Positions 22,303-31,476 are shown, counted from the first letter of the stretch. The stretch: 33,036 nt of DNA from Nitrososphaerota archaeon (GCA_028820595.1 JAPPIP010000084.1:1-33036), one strand, 5' to 3'. The notes: a model not told the origin generated them from the letters alone. Program-made: numbers and translations.

Positions 22303-24954
22303 CTACAGCACGAAGTACTTGGATCCGGGGTGGTGCACTACTATGGCCGCCGTGGAGTGCTCTGGCACGATCTGCCCTGACTCAGTCAGGGTCATGTCAG
22401 AGTGCTGCGGCTCCAGCAGGCGCCAGACCAGCGCATGCTGTGCCAGGTCCGGGCAGCTTGGATAACCCCAGCTGTACCGGAGGCATCCGCCGTCTAGGTT
22501 CAGCTCCGACCTTATGCGCCGGTTGGTCCACTCCGCCAGCGCCTCGGCCGCCTCGACTGCAAGCCCGTGTAGATAGTACGCGTCCGTGTACATGCCCTTC
22601 CTGTTCCATTCCTCTATCGTGTCGGTGACCCTTGAGCCTACCGTAACCGACTGGAACGCCACCACGTCGTCTTTGCCAAAGTAGTCGGCAAGGCACAGCC
22701 GCTCCGTCTTTTGCGAGCGCGGAAAGGCAAACGACACGACGTCGCCCTTTGCATCCTCCACGTCGAGTACGGAGCCACCCCTGTTGTGGCACCTAAAGTA
22801 CCCGTACACCACCTGGGGCTCGAACATGCGCTCAGATGCGATTCTCCGCTGCCACGACAGGAACAGCCTCTCGTGGTCCTCCTGCGACTCCCTGCCGGCC
22901 CCCCTGCCGCGCACGCCCCAGGACAGCCTGTAAAGCGACTTTGTGTCGACAAGGGGCCAGACATCCCCCATCGGAATGTCGCCGGGCTGCAGCCTTGCCG
23001 GAACGCCCGGCCTCATGGAGCGGGGCACTACAGGCGGCCGCACCGGCGCGACTGCGCTCCTTTCGGGCCTCCCCTCCTCCGCAGACGCGCTACCTGCCTT
23101 GCCGTCCGGCCCTGCCCCGGCCGCCCTGGCCTTGGAGAGCGACTCCTGTCTTGCCTGCCACCTTGAGAGGCCCTGCCTCCAGTCCGCGAGCATCTCCCCT
23201 CTCCGCGTGTCGTCCACGAGCGCGTCCATTATCCTTAGCCCGTCGAACATCGTGTTGCAGTAAAAGACTCCCGGCTCGTACAGCGCGTCCTTTATGTCCC
23301 CGTCAGTCGTTGCAATCCTGTTTATGTAGCTGCTGTTGATGGCGGCGCCCCCGCACATGACGGGTACGTCCATCTTGTTTTCGCGTGCATGCTCCACGAA
23401 CAGCTGCATCTGTCTCGAGGTGGACACGAGCAGGGCCGACAGACCGACTGCGTCCGGTTTCACCTCTGCAATCTTGTCGAGGAACTTCTGGAGCGGCACC
23501 TGCTTGCCCAGGTCGTATACGGCATACCCGTTGTTCTGGAATATGGTCTTTACCAAGTTCTTGCCGATGTCGTGCACGTCCCCGTATACTGTGCCGAGCA
23601 CTAGCTTGCCCTTGCTTGCGCCGCCCTCATCTTTCACCAGGTACCTCTCAAGCTCGCCGACGGCAGCCTTCATGCACTCTGCCGACTTTAGGACAAACGG
23701 CAGTATGAGCTCGCCGGCGCCGAACCGGTCGCCGACCTCCTTCATGGCTGGCAGCAGGCTCTCGTTGAGCACGTGTATGGCAGCGTCATGGGTCTTCGGC
23801 CGCGGCGCGTCGATCGTAATGGCGTCTGCATTCCCCTCCTTCTTGTCCGGAATTACGTTGGATTCGAGCCCCGCCTGTATGGCTATGGCGCGCACCACGT
23901 CTTGCGCGATGCCGTCGGCAAGCCGGTTTACAATCCTAAAGTTTGCCCGTTTTGCAGGCGACCACGACGCGTCGACCTCGGGGCCCCTTCGCTTTCTGGC
24001 GCCGCCGCCACTACTCCCTGCGCCGCCGCCGTCCTCAAAGTACGACACGAATTTTGAGAGTGCGTCCGGGCCGCGGTCAAATATGAGGTCCTCGGCAAGG
24101 CCGCTCTCCTTCTTGTCGATCTCTCCGTACGGTATTATCTCCCTGGCGTTTACGATGGCCGCGTCAAGCCCGGCCCGTATGGCATGATACAGAAACACGG
24201 AATTGAGAACGCGCCGCGCCGGGGGCGTGAGGCCAAAGCTGATGTTGCTCAGGCCCAGCGCGGTAAACGAGTCGGGAAACTCCTTTTTGACCAGTCTGAT
24301 GCCCTCCAGCGTCGCGACTCCCGCGCCGCGAAACTCGTCTTGGCCCGTCGCAAGCGTGAACGTCAGGACGTCGAATATGTACTGGTCCGGCGCCAGCCCG
24401 TACTTTTCCCCCTCCTCGAACAGGAGCCTTGCCGTCTCCAGCTTCTCCTCGGCCGTCTTTGCCATGCCGCCGGGGCCTATACACAGCGCGATTGCCGGGG
24501 TGCCGTACTCGGCCATTACGGGGGCTAGGCTTGCAAAGCGCGAGCCGTCCCCCTCCAGATTTATCGAGTTGATTATGGGCCTGCCCGGAATCTGCCGTAT
24601 TGCCGCCCGTATCACGTCGGGATCAGTCGAGTCTATTACGAGTGGGGCCTCTACCTCAAGGCTGAGCCTCTTTACCAGGTTTACCATGAACTCCCGCTCG
24701 TCGGACCTTTCCGTCGTGGCCACGCAGACGTCGATGCAATGGGCCCCCTCCTCGGCCTGCGAGCGGCCTAGGCTTACGAGCCCGTCATAGTCTCCATCAA
24801 GCACCATCTGCTTTGCCTTTTTGGAGCCCTGCGTGTTGAGCCGCTCTCCTATTATCATGGGGGGCGGCAGCTGCCTGAGGCCCACCGCAGCCAGCGCCGA
24901 GCTTACCCTTGGTATTACCATGTGGAAGTGGAAATCCACGATGTTTGTAAACAT
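22303..24954 (-). CDS. metH: Methionine synthase, pterin-binding + cobalamin-binding + activation domains (MetH C-terminal part)
   Basis: This is the large piece of a split B12-dependent methionine synthase. Domains in the 883 residues: pterin-binding barrel at about 33-300 (IGERLNTQGSKK, NSINLEGDGSRF, GLSNISFGL), a helical cap and the B12 domain at about 390-560 with DVHDIGKN (D459, H461; His is the lower cobalt ligand), SALLVST and CGGAAIN. A Gly/Pro/Ala-rich linker (about 600-655) leads to the reactivation domain at about 660-883 with RYSWGYPSCPDL and YLHGLAVEAAEALAEWTN. The homocysteine domain is missing here and is encoded by the preceding gene 52 bases upstream. The start could also be the ATG at 24921, where the distance to an AT-rich element is better. 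Confidence 0.92.
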   Translation of the reverse strand: MFTNIVDFHFHMVIPRVSSALAAVGLRQLPPPMIIGERLNTQGSKKAKQMVLDGDYDGLVSLGRSQAEEGAHCIDVCVATTERSDEREFMVNLVKRLSLEVEAPLVIDSTDPDVIRAAIRQIPGRPIINSINLEGDGSRFASLAPVMAEYGTPAIALCIGPGGMAKTAEEKLETARLLFEEGEKYGLAPDQYIFDVLTFTLATGQDEFRGAGVATLEGIRLVKKEFPDSFTALGLSNISFGLTPPARRVLNSVFLYHAIRAGLDAAIVNAREIIPYGEIDKKESGLAEDLIFDRGPDALSKFVSYFEDGGGAGSSGGGARKRRGPEVDASWSPAKRANFRIVNRLADGIAQDVVRAIAIQAGLESNVIPDKKEGNADAITIDAPRPKTHDAAIHVLNESLLPAMKEVGDRFGAGELILPFVLKSAECMKAAVGELERYLVKDEGGASKGKLVLGTVYGDVHDIGKNLVKTIFQNNGYAVYDLGKQVPLQKFLDKIAEVKPDAVGLSALLVSTSRQMQLFVEHARENKMDVPVMCGGAAINSSYINRIATTDGDIKDALYEPGVFYCNTMFDGLRIMDALVDDTRRGEMLADWRQGLSRWQARQESLSKARAAGAGPDGKAGSASAEEGRPERSAVAPVRPPVVPRSMRPGVPARLQPGDIPMGDVWPLVDTKSLYRLSWGVRGRGAGRESQEDHERLFLSWQRRIASERMFEPQVVYGYFRCHNRGGSVLDVEDAKGDVVSFAFPRSQKTERLCLADYFGKDDVVAFQSVTVGSRVTDTIEEWNRKGMYTDAYYLHGLAVEAAEALAEWTNRRIRSELNLDGGCLRYSWGYPSCPDLAQHALVWRLLEPQHSDMTLTESGQIVPEHSTAAIVVHHPGSKYFVL

Positions 24955-25006
24955 TTACGGACGTCCGCCGGGGCCCTCCTGCCCGTAGCGGCGGCATGCG
25001 TTGCAG

Positions 25007-25990
25007 TCAGCCACCGGCATCCGCCGAAGCCACCTTGTCCCCGTCTATTACCCCGCGCAGCACCGCAATGTGCTCCGGGGTGGTGCCGCAGCATCCCCCG
25101 ATTATGCGGATGCGGCGGTGTTTTGAGAGGAGCACGGACATTGCGTCGCCCATCTGCGCGGGTGTCATTTTGTACGCGGCCACACCGTCCACGTTCTCCG
25201 GCATTCCGGCGTTTGGCACCACCAGCATGTGGTGCGAGGACTCCTCGTCAAGCCATCTGACACTGGGTGCCATCTCGTGCGGGCCCGTCGAGCAGTTCAT
25301 CCCGAACACGTCCACGCCCATGCCCGATATCGTCGTGTACGCCGACTGTATACTGGTTCCAAGTAGCATCTTTCCGTGCTGGTCGAGAGTTGCGTTTGCA
25401 ATTATCGGGACTGCGGCGCCCGCGGCGCGCACCACCGCATGGCACGCCTCGACTGCAAGCTTTACCTCCAGGATGTCCTGGCTGGTCTCGATCAGAAGGG
25501 CGTCGACGCCCCCCTCGATCAGCCCCTCGGCCTGCAGCGCGAACGCGTCGCGTATGTCGTCAAGCGGCTTATGCCCTAGGTCGGGATCGTTTGAGCTTGG
25601 CAGGAACCCCGTGGGCCCCATCGAGCCGATCACGTACCGCGGCCTGCCCCCGCCGTACTTTGAGCACGCGCCGCGCGCAAGCTCGGCGATCTCCCTGTTG
25701 AGGCTCACGGTCCGCTCCCCGAACCCGTACTCGTCAAGCTTTATCCTGTTGGAGCCAAACGAGTTGGTCTCGATGCAGTCGGCTCCCGCCTCCAGGTACC
25801 TCTTGTGTATGGACTCGATCCACTCCGGGTGCGTCACCACGAGCCCGTCGTTGAACCCGTCCCTGCAGTCCGGAAAGTCCTCCGGCTGCGGATCGTATCT
25901 CTGAATCTCGGTTCCCATTGCGCCGTCAAACAGGAGCACGCGCTCCCTGAGCGCGTCAAGGAGTGGCAATTTCTGCGGATCGCCTGACAT
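25007..25990 (-). CDS. Homocysteine S-methyltransferase domain protein (MetH N-terminal part)
   Basis: This zinc enzyme domain binds homocysteine and receives the methyl group from methylcobalamin. The 327 residues begin MSGDPQKLPLLDALRERVL and contain LLFDGAMGTE, a core barrel, FGMNCSTGPHE and IIGGCCGTTPEHI; the single Cys and the Cys pair are the expected zinc ligands. In bacterial MetH this domain is fused to the part encoded just downstream, so the two proteins probably work together. Start chosen at 25990: the TATA-like agaattaaac (about 26011-26022) is 25 nt before it, whereas the open frame to 26161 would include the promoter. It is the first gene of the two-gene unit. Confidence 0.92.
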   Translation of the reverse strand: MSGDPQKLPLLDALRERVLLFDGAMGTEIQRYDPQPEDFPDCRDGFNDGLVVTHPEWIESIHKRYLEAGADCIETNSFGSNRIKLDEYGFGERTVSLNREIAELARGACSKYGGGRPRYVIGSMGPTGFLPSSNDPDLGHKPLDDIRDAFALQAEGLIEGGVDALLIETSQDILEVKLAVEACHAVVRAAGAAVPIIANATLDQHGKMLLGTSIQSAYTTISGMGVDVFGMNCSTGPHEMAPSVRWLDEESSHHMLVVPNAGMPENVDGVAAYKMTPAQMGDAMSVLLSKHRRIRIIGGCCGTTPEHIAVLRGVIDGDKVASADAGG

Positions 25991-26183
25991 GCATGACCGC
26001 GCGCCTCGCGCGGGTTTAATTCTTGGGATCGCGTGTTGTGCCACGGGCGGACGGGCGGACGGGGTGCCAATGGCCCGAACTTTCGGCCCGCATATCGCCA
26101 TGCGGCCGGCGCGTCCCGCGGTCACTGCAATCATCAACAGCGGAGGCCACGGCCACGGCAACGGTGGCGTGCCGAACCTGTGG

Positions 26184-26969
26184 TCATCTGAGCCCCCACC
26201 TGGACATCACCTTGAGTTCTAGCTTTTTGAACAGCACGGCGTCGACGGCCAGCCCCGTTGCCATGATCACCAGCATGACCGCTATTATCTGCGAGATGTC
26301 GTTGAGAGACCTGCCTACGTACAGCATGTACCCCAGTCCCAGGTACGAGAAGAGGAGCTCGGCGCCTATGACGCCCCTCCATGCAAACGCCCAGCCCTGC
26401 TTGAACCCCGATATCATGTACGGGAACGCGGCGGGTATGAGCACGTCGGTTATCAGCCTGCCACCCGTGGCCCCCATGTTGCGCGCGGCCTCGATATAGT
26501 GGGGCTGTATGTTCTTGACGCCGGTATACGTGTTTATCGTGACTGCAAAGACGGCTCCTATCGCAATCACGAATATTATCCCGGCGTCCGTCAGCCCGAA
26601 CCACAGTATCCCTAGTGGGACCCACGCGATGGACGGGATGGACTGCAGCCCGAGTACCAGGGAGCCCACCGTCTGGTTGAACGCCTCCCTGCGGGCCATG
26701 ACTATTCCCAGAGCGACGCCGCCTGCTATCGATATGGAGAGGCCCACCGCAAGCCTCCACATGCTCGTGGCAAACCCGTGCAGCAGGCTGCCGTCCAGGG
26801 CCCCGTACACCAGATCCTCGCCCACCTCGTAGGGGGACGGGAATATGTTGCTGGGCCACACGCCGGACATGGCCACAAGCTGCCAGACTGCCACCAGCCC
26901 TATGTAGAAGGCTATCTTGTGCGGCGCATAGCTGCGCTTTTTTGATGACGGCGATGCTGATAGCGACAT
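26184..26969 (-). CDS. ABC transporter permease, nitrate/sulfonate/taurine type
   Basis: This is a membrane component of an importer for small anions or alkyl-sulfonates. The 261 residues start MSLSASPSSKKR and have about six membrane spans. The EAA loop reads EAARNMGATGGRLITDVLIP, the contact site for the ATPase; VPLGILWFGLTDAGIIF is typical of the SsuC/TauC/NrtB group. The ATG lies one base after the stop of the ATPase gene, indicating tight coupling. The frame is open further upstream through the CTT/AAG tract (coding nine Arg), but this part overlaps the ATPase and is not expected to be translated. The substrate is not determined. Confidence 0.9.
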   Translation of the reverse strand: MSLSASPSSKKRSYAPHKIAFYIGLVAVWQLVAMSGVWPSNIFPSPYEVGEDLVYGALDGSLLHGFATSMWRLAVGLSISIAGGVALGIVMARREAFNQTVGSLVLGLQSIPSIAWVPLGILWFGLTDAGIIFVIAIGAVFAVTINTYTGVKNIQPHYIEAARNMGATGGRLITDVLIPAAFPYMISGFKQGWAFAWRGVIGAELLFSYLGLGYMLYVGRSLNDISQIIAVMLVIMATGLAVDAVLFKKLELKVMSRWGLR

Positions 26970-26970
26970 A

Positions 26971-27840
26971 CTATTGCGTTCCTCCTTTCTTCTTCTTCTT
27001 CTTCTTCTTCTTCTCTTCCTCTCCTGCCACCGTTCCTTCTGCGTCCGCGTCGTCTTTGCTCGCACCTGACGCGCCTGCACCGCCGCCCTTTCTTACCTCG
27101 GGCCTCAGCTCCTGCAGTATCTCGTGCTGAAAGTCGATCAGATCCTTGTCGTCCGGAACCCTGGGCCTCGGAAAGTCGTTTGGAATCTCCCGCTTGACCA
27201 CTGAGGGGCGGTTGCTAAAGACCGCCACCTTTGTGCCGAGCACCGCCGCCTCGGCTACGTTGTGCGTCACGAACATGATCGTCTTTTTGGTCCTGGCCCA
27301 TATCAGCTGGGTCTCCACTAGCAGCAGGTCCTTGGTCTGGGCGTCAAGCGCCGCAAACGGCTCGTCCATCAGCAGCACGTCGGGGTCCATCACGAGGGCC
27401 CTTGCAATTGCCACCCTCTGCTTCATGCCCGTGGAGAGCTGGTGCGTGTAGGAGCCGGCAAACTTCGTAAGCTGCATCATGTCCAGGTACCGTTCCGATA
27501 CCTCGGCCCTCTTTTCGCGCGGTATTCCGGATACCTTGAGTCCGAACTCGACGTTGTCGCGGACCGTAAGCCACGGGAACAGCGCGCCCTCCTGGAACAC
27601 CATGATTCGGGTGGGGCCCGTCTCCGTCACTGGGCGCCCGTCAAACAGTATCTGCCCGCCGTCGGGCTTTTCAAGCCCGGCCACTATGCGCAGAAAGGTG
27701 GACTTGCCGCATCCGGACGGCCCCACCAGGCACACAAAGTCGCCTGACTCTACCTTGAGGTTAACGCCCCCGAGCGCCTGCAGGCGGTGCGACTCGTGCT
27801 CAAAGTATTTTGTGATGCCCCTTGCCTCCAATTTTGCCAT
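26971..27840 (-). CDS. ABC transporter ATPase, nitrate/sulfonate/taurine type, with poly-Lys tail
   Basis: This subunit supplies energy to the importer. Of the 289 residues, Walker A is GPSGCGKST (40-48). The Q-loop reads FQEGALFPW, the signature is LSTGMKQR (a variant of LSGGQ), Walker B reads VLLMDEP with D-loop AALD, and the switch His lies in FVTHN. Residues after about 255 form a Gly/Ala/Asp-rich tail ending EEEK with ten consecutive lysines and GGTQ. The lysines are encoded by a nearly pure AAG repeat. The tail is not part of the family fold and may be flexible. The gene starts 6 bases after the binding-protein stop and precedes the permease. Confidence 0.93.
   Translation of the reverse strand: MAKLEARGITKYFEHESHRLQALGGVNLKVESGDFVCLVGPSGCGKSTFLRIVAGLEKPDGGQILFDGRPVTETGPTRIMVFQEGALFPWLTVRDNVEFGLKVSGIPREKRAEVSERYLDMMQLTKFAGSYTHQLSTGMKQRVAIARALVMDPDVLLMDEPFAALDAQTKDLLLVETQLIWARTKKTIMFVTHNVAEAAVLGTKVAVFSNRPSVVKREIPNDFPRPRVPDDKDLIDFQHEILQELRPEVRKGGGAGASGASKDDADAEGTVAGEEEKKKKKKKKKGGTQ
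26987..27014. repeat. CTT/AAG microsatellite coding poly-Lys
   Basis: About nine CTT units (AAG on the coding strand) encode the lysine tail of the ATPase. Replication slippage in multiples of three would change tail length but not frame. Confidence 0.8.
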
Positions 27841-27846
27841 TGTGGT

Positions 27847-28956
27847 TCACCCTGTACCTCTGTCGCCGCCGTCGCCGCCATTGGTGCCGTCACCAAGGCC
27901 GGGGCCTTCATGGTCCGCCCTGTCAAGCGAAAAGAACAGGCCCGAAAGGTCATAGCTGCCGCGCCCCATGTACCCCAGCCGATCGGCGCGCTCCGCGAAC
28001 TCGTACACGGTGCCGCCCAGGGGGTCTACAGTCACCTCCGTGTTGTGCACGGCCTCCCTGACCACGCCGGGGTCAAGCTGCTGCCCAAAGTGATCCAGCA
28101 AAAAGTCGTTGAACATCACACCCGCCGCGTCCCTGTCTGCGTTTATGACTTTTGCCGCCTCCTCGTGGGCCCCGAGCCACCCGTCCACAATGTCGCGGTT
28201 CTCCTGCACGTACGACTCGCCGGCAATCAGCAGGACGGTTGCAAACTTGCCGCCGGGCCACATCTCCTCCTCGTAGAACAGCCTGACGCCGCCGTGCTCC
28301 TCGGCAAGGATGGTGGCCCACGGCTCGGAGACCCACGCGCCGTCTATCTCGCCCTTTACAAACAGGGTCACTATGTCCGGGTTCGGTATGTTGTAGACGA
28401 CTACGTTCCCGCCGCGGTCGGAGGCCTGCAGTCCGCGCTGCTCCATGTAATGGCGCAGTGACACGTCCTGCGTGTTGCCAATCTGGGGGGCGGCAATCCT
28501 CTTGTGGGCAAAGTCAAACTCGGGCGACGCGGAGTCCGGATGCATCACAAAGCTCGTCCCGCCGCTTGCGGCGCCTGACAGTACGCGTATGGTGTCGGAT
28601 TCGCCCGAGTTCAGGAATGCGTTTATCGCGGGCCCCGGCCCCACGTACGCAACGTCGATCGAGCCGGCAAACATGGCCTCGACCACCTGCGGGCCGCTGT
28701 CAAATACCCTGGACTCTATGCGCACGTCCGGCAGGTGCCTTGAGAATATGCCCTGCTCGACCCCCACGATCGGAATTGCGTGCCCCACGACCGGAAAGTA
28801 CCCGAGCCGCAGGACCCGCTGGTCAGGCTGCACCGCCCCGCCGCCACCTGCGGTCGGCGCCGGCGCAGCGGCCACGACGACTACGACAGCAATGGCGATT
28901 ATTGCGACCGCGACGGCGGACGCTGCAGCGGCCGCAGGAATCCTGCTCATTTTCAT
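27847..28956 (-). CDS. ABC transporter substrate-binding protein (NMT1/SsuA-like)
   Basis: This is an extracellular receptor for the importer. In the 369-residue protein a strongly hydrophobic N-terminal segment (about 8-32) acts as signal or anchor; no lipobox Cys is seen. The two-lobe periplasmic-binding fold follows: VLRLGYFPVVGHAIPIVGVEQGIF, then AGSIDVAYVGPGPAINAF, GKRIAAPQIGNTQD-like text and DGAWVSEPWA, all as in aliphatic sulfonate, nitrate or taurine receptors. A Gly/Asp-rich C-terminal tail follows. It is first in the operon, with AT-rich TATA-like sequence at about 28978-28987, and divergent from argG. The ligand cannot be read from sequence alone. Confidence 0.9.
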   Translation of the reverse strand: MKMSRIPAAAAASAVAVAIIAIAVVVVVAAAPAPTAGGGGAVQPDQRVLRLGYFPVVGHAIPIVGVEQGIFSRHLPDVRIESRVFDSGPQVVEAMFAGSIDVAYVGPGPAINAFLNSGESDTIRVLSGAASGGTSFVMHPDSASPEFDFAHKRIAAPQIGNTQDVSLRHYMEQRGLQASDRGGNVVVYNIPNPDIVTLFVKGEIDGAWVSEPWATILAEEHGGVRLFYEEEMWPGGKFATVLLIAGESYVQENRDIVDGWLGAHEEAAKVINADRDAAGVMFNDFLLDHFGQQLDPGVVREAVHNTEVTVDPLGGTVYEFAERADRLGYMGRGSYDLSGLFFSLDRADHEGPGLGDGTNGGDGGDRGTG

Positions 28957-29047
28957 AAAACGGCGTTATAATAGATGGTTAAATAATGAGCGTATTTTAG
29001 CTCAAGCTCAGCGTCGTGTCGGGTTATCGCAAGCGGCGCGCGCGGGA

Positions 29048-29067
29048 CACCACCACCACCACCACCG
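29048..29067. repeat. CAC trinucleotide microsatellite
   Basis: Six CAC units lie in the argG/ABC-transporter divergent promoter region. No function is evident. Confidence 0.7.
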
Positions 29068-29122
29068 CGACAAGGCGGTTCACAAAAGATAAATTTCAAC
29101 CACCTATGGCAGGATCGGCATC

Positions 29123-30322
29123 ATGGCAGAAAAGGGAATACTGGCGTTCTCCGGGGGACTCGACACGTCGGTGGTGGTAAAGTACCTGCAGGAGGAGCAC
29201 GGCCTTGACGTCGTTACGGTGACCGTCGACGTGGGCCAGAACGACGACAAGCGGGCCATAGCTGCAAAGGCAAAGAGCCTGGGGGTCAGGAGGCACTACA
29301 GCATCGACGCTAGGTCGGAGTTTGTCACAGACTATGTGTTTCCCGCAATAAAGGCAAACGCCCTGTACCAGGGCAAGTACTGCCTTGCGACCGCGCTTGC
29401 GAGGCCGCTGATTGCGCAAAAGGTGCTGGAGGTTGCAAGAAAGGAGAACGTCTCGGCGCTCGCCCACGGGTGCACCGGCAAGGGAAACGACCAGGTCAGG
29501 TTTGACCTGGCGCTCCGATCGGGATCCGACCTGCCAATCATCGCCCCGATCAGGGAGAAGAACCTTGACAGGGCGGCCGAGCTGGAGTTTGCCCGCAAGC
29601 GCGGGATAAAGATAGAGACCGTCGCAAAGAGGTACAGCATAGACCAGAACCTGTGGGGGCGCGCAATAGAGGGCGGGGACATAGAGGATCCGTACGCGGA
29701 GCCGCCGGACAGCGCGTTTGCATGGGTCAGCACGCGGGACATGCCGGACAGCCCCACGTACGTCGAGATATCCTTTGAGCGCGGCGTCCCCGCCAAGATA
29801 GACGGAAGAAGGATGGGGCCGCGGAGGATTATAGAGCACCTCAACGAGAAGGCCGGCAGGGCGGGGGTCGGCATAGTGGACCACATAGAGGACCGCACGG
29901 TGGGCATAAAGTCCCGCGAGATATACGAGACCCCCGCGGCGGCATGCCTCGTAGAGGCGCACGCGGACCTCGAGAAGATGGTGCATACGGGCCGCACGGG
30001 CAGGTTCAAAAGGACGATCGACGCGGAGTGGGCGTATCTGGCGTATGCGGGCCTGTGGCAGGATCCCCTCAGGGAATGCCTGGACGCGTTCATCAATGCG
30101 TCGCAGGAGCCCGTGACGGGAACCGTCAGGCTCAGGCTCTACAAGGGCAGCCTCCGGGTGGTGGGACGCAAGTCCAAAAACTCGCTGTACGACCAGAGGA
30201 GGTCCACATACGGGACAGGCTCGACCTTTGACCAGAGGATGGCGGCGGGGTTCGTCGAGATATGGGGCATGCAGCTTACAGAAGCTAATAAATTACAAGA
30301 GGCAAGGGCAGAAAAATCATGA
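29123..30322 (+). CDS. argG: Argininosuccinate synthase
   Basis: This enzyme joins citrulline and aspartate with ATP to give argininosuccinate, the penultimate step of arginine synthesis. The 399 residues start MAEKGILAFSGGLDTSVVV, which includes the ATP-pyrophosphatase P-loop SGGLDTS. They continue with ALARPLIAQK, AHGCTGKGNDQVRF, KKIETVAKRYSIDQNLWG-like text and GRKSKNSLYDQ near the C-terminus. The length and all family signatures are complete. A TATA-like gataaattt lies about 30 nt upstream. The stop overlaps the lysW start as ATGA, so the genes are co-translated. Confidence 0.96.
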   Translation: MAEKGILAFSGGLDTSVVVKYLQEEHGLDVVTVTVDVGQNDDKRAIAAKAKSLGVRRHYSIDARSEFVTDYVFPAIKANALYQGKYCLATALARPLIAQKVLEVARKENVSALAHGCTGKGNDQVRFDLALRSGSDLPIIAPIREKNLDRAAELEFARKRGIKIETVAKRYSIDQNLWGRAIEGGDIEDPYAEPPDSAFAWVSTRDMPDSPTYVEISFERGVPAKIDGRRMGPRRIIEHLNEKAGRAGVGIVDHIEDRTVGIKSREIYETPAAACLVEAHADLEKMVHTGRTGRFKRTIDAEWAYLAYAGLWQDPLRECLDAFINASQEPVTGTVRLRLYKGSLRVVGRKSKNSLYDQRRSTYGTGSTFDQRMAAGFVEIWGMQLTEANKLQEARAEKS

Positions 30323-30486
30323 ACTGTCCGGAATGCGACGCAGAACTCGGCATACCAGATGATGCCGACACGGGCGAGATAATATCGTGCCCCGACTGCG
30401 GAGCCGATTATGAGATTGCAGGCAGGGACGGCTCGGACGTCAAGCTGAAGCAGGCAGAGACAGTGGGTGAAGACTGGGGAGAGTAG
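30319..30486 (+). CDS. lysW: LysW amino-group carrier protein
   Basis: This small acidic protein carries the growing lysine or arginine precursor on its C-terminal glutamate. The 55 residues have two zinc-binding pairs (CPEC at 3-6 and CPDC at 24-27) and end exactly in EDWGE, the conserved tail whose last Glu is the attachment point. It overlaps the argG stop (ATGA) and is followed after 6 bases by the ligase that loads it. The gene is short enough to be missed by many callers but is unmistakable. Confidence 0.97.
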   Translation: MNCPECDAELGIPDDADTGEIISCPDCGADYEIAGRDGSDVKLKQAETVGEDWGE

Positions 30487-30492
30487 CAGGCG

Positions 30493-31380
30493 ATGACGAG
30501 GCTCTGCATTGCCTTTGACCGCCTGAGGGCCGAGGAGAAGATGCTAAAGTCGGAGGCCGAGTCGCTCGGCTGCCAGGTCCTGATGCTGGATGCAAAGACC
30601 GCTGCATCTTCCACCGATTCTGCGCCGGGGGACGTCATACCCGGCGGCGGGTGCGACGTCGTACTTGAGCGGTGCGTCAGCTATTTCAGGGGGCTGCACA
30701 TGACGTCCGTGCTCGAGTCGCTGGACGTGCGCGTGATAAACGCGTACGAGGTGGCCGCCGCATGCGGAAACAAGATGATAATGACCCTCAGGCTCAAGAG
30801 GGCCGGCGTGTCCACCCCCAAGACGCACTTTGCGTTCTCGGCCGAGGCTGCGGAGAGCGTCATGAAGGATGCTGGGTACCCACTCGTGATAAAGCCGGTG
30901 GTGGGCAGCTGGGGGAGGGGCGTCATCCCGATAAGGGGCCCCGACACGCTTGCCGCCATACTGGAGGCAAGGTCGGTGACCGACGGCCCGTTTGACCGGA
31001 TATTCTACCTGCAGGAGGTGATACGGCGGTCCGAGGATGCGGAGGGCCGGACGCGCGACATACGGGTCATTACGGTGGGCGGCGAGCCGGTATCGGCCAT
31101 GTACAGGATGTCGGCAGGCGGGGGCTTTAGGGCCAACCTGGCCCTGGGCGGCGACCCGGTCGCTTGCAGCATGACGCCCGAGATGGCCGAGCTGGCATCG
31201 GCCGCGTCAGACGCGGTGGGCGGCGGCATACTGGGGGTCGACATGATGGAGAGGGAGGACGGCCGCCTGGTGGTCCACGAGGTGAACAATACCGTGGAGT
31301 TCAAGGGCCTTTCAAGGGTCTCCGAGCGAAACATCCCAAAGGCCATGGTGCAGTTTGCCGTAGACGCCGCAAGAAAATGA
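30493..31380 (+). CDS. argX: LysW-dependent ATP-grasp ligase (ArgX/LysX)
   Basis: This enzyme attaches glutamate (ArgX) or alpha-aminoadipate (LysX) to the C-terminus of LysW with ATP. The 295 residues have the ATP-grasp elements YPLVIKPVVGSWGRGV (about 129-144) and RDIRVITVGGEPVSAMYR, then GGGFRANLALGG and a metal site HEVNNTVEFKG near the end. The adjacency to lysW, argG and argC favours the arginine branch, so argX is more likely than lysX. Some thaumarchaea may use one enzyme for both. The stop overlaps an ATGA that would start a 24-residue open frame I do not call. Confidence 0.87.
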   Translation: MTRLCIAFDRLRAEEKMLKSEAESLGCQVLMLDAKTAASSTDSAPGDVIPGGGCDVVLERCVSYFRGLHMTSVLESLDVRVINAYEVAAACGNKMIMTLRLKRAGVSTPKTHFAFSAEAAESVMKDAGYPLVIKPVVGSWGRGVIPIRGPDTLAAILEARSVTDGPFDRIFYLQEVIRRSEDAEGRTRDIRVITVGGEPVSAMYRMSAGGGFRANLALGGDPVACSMTPEMAELASAASDAVGGGILGVDMMEREDGRLVVHEVNNTVEFKGLSRVSERNIPKAMVQFAVDAARK

Positions 31381-31446
31381 TTATATATATCGAGGGCGCG
31401 TGCGCCGGCGCACGGGAGCCGCGCGCAGAATGCCCGCGGTGCAGGA

Positions 31447-31458
31447 CATAAATTATCC
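31447..31458 (+). promoter_or_regulatory. TATA box of argC
   Basis: cataaattatcc lies about 25 nt before the argC ATG at 31477, in a 96-base gap. This suggests argC can be transcribed apart from the genes before it. Confidence 0.5.
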
Positions 31459-31476
31459 CGCGCGGAGCGCGCCTGC

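Noticed and set aside
23336-25904. Several long plus-strand frames across the metH genes
   Set aside because: They are antisense to strongly conserved metH domains, with no promoters or recognisable products.
31377-31451. 24-codon open frame after the LysW ligase (MIIYIEGACAG...)
   Set aside because: It overlaps the ATGA stop and has two CxxC-like cysteines, but is GC-biased, lacks a ribosome site and overlaps the argC promoter region. Evidence is too thin.
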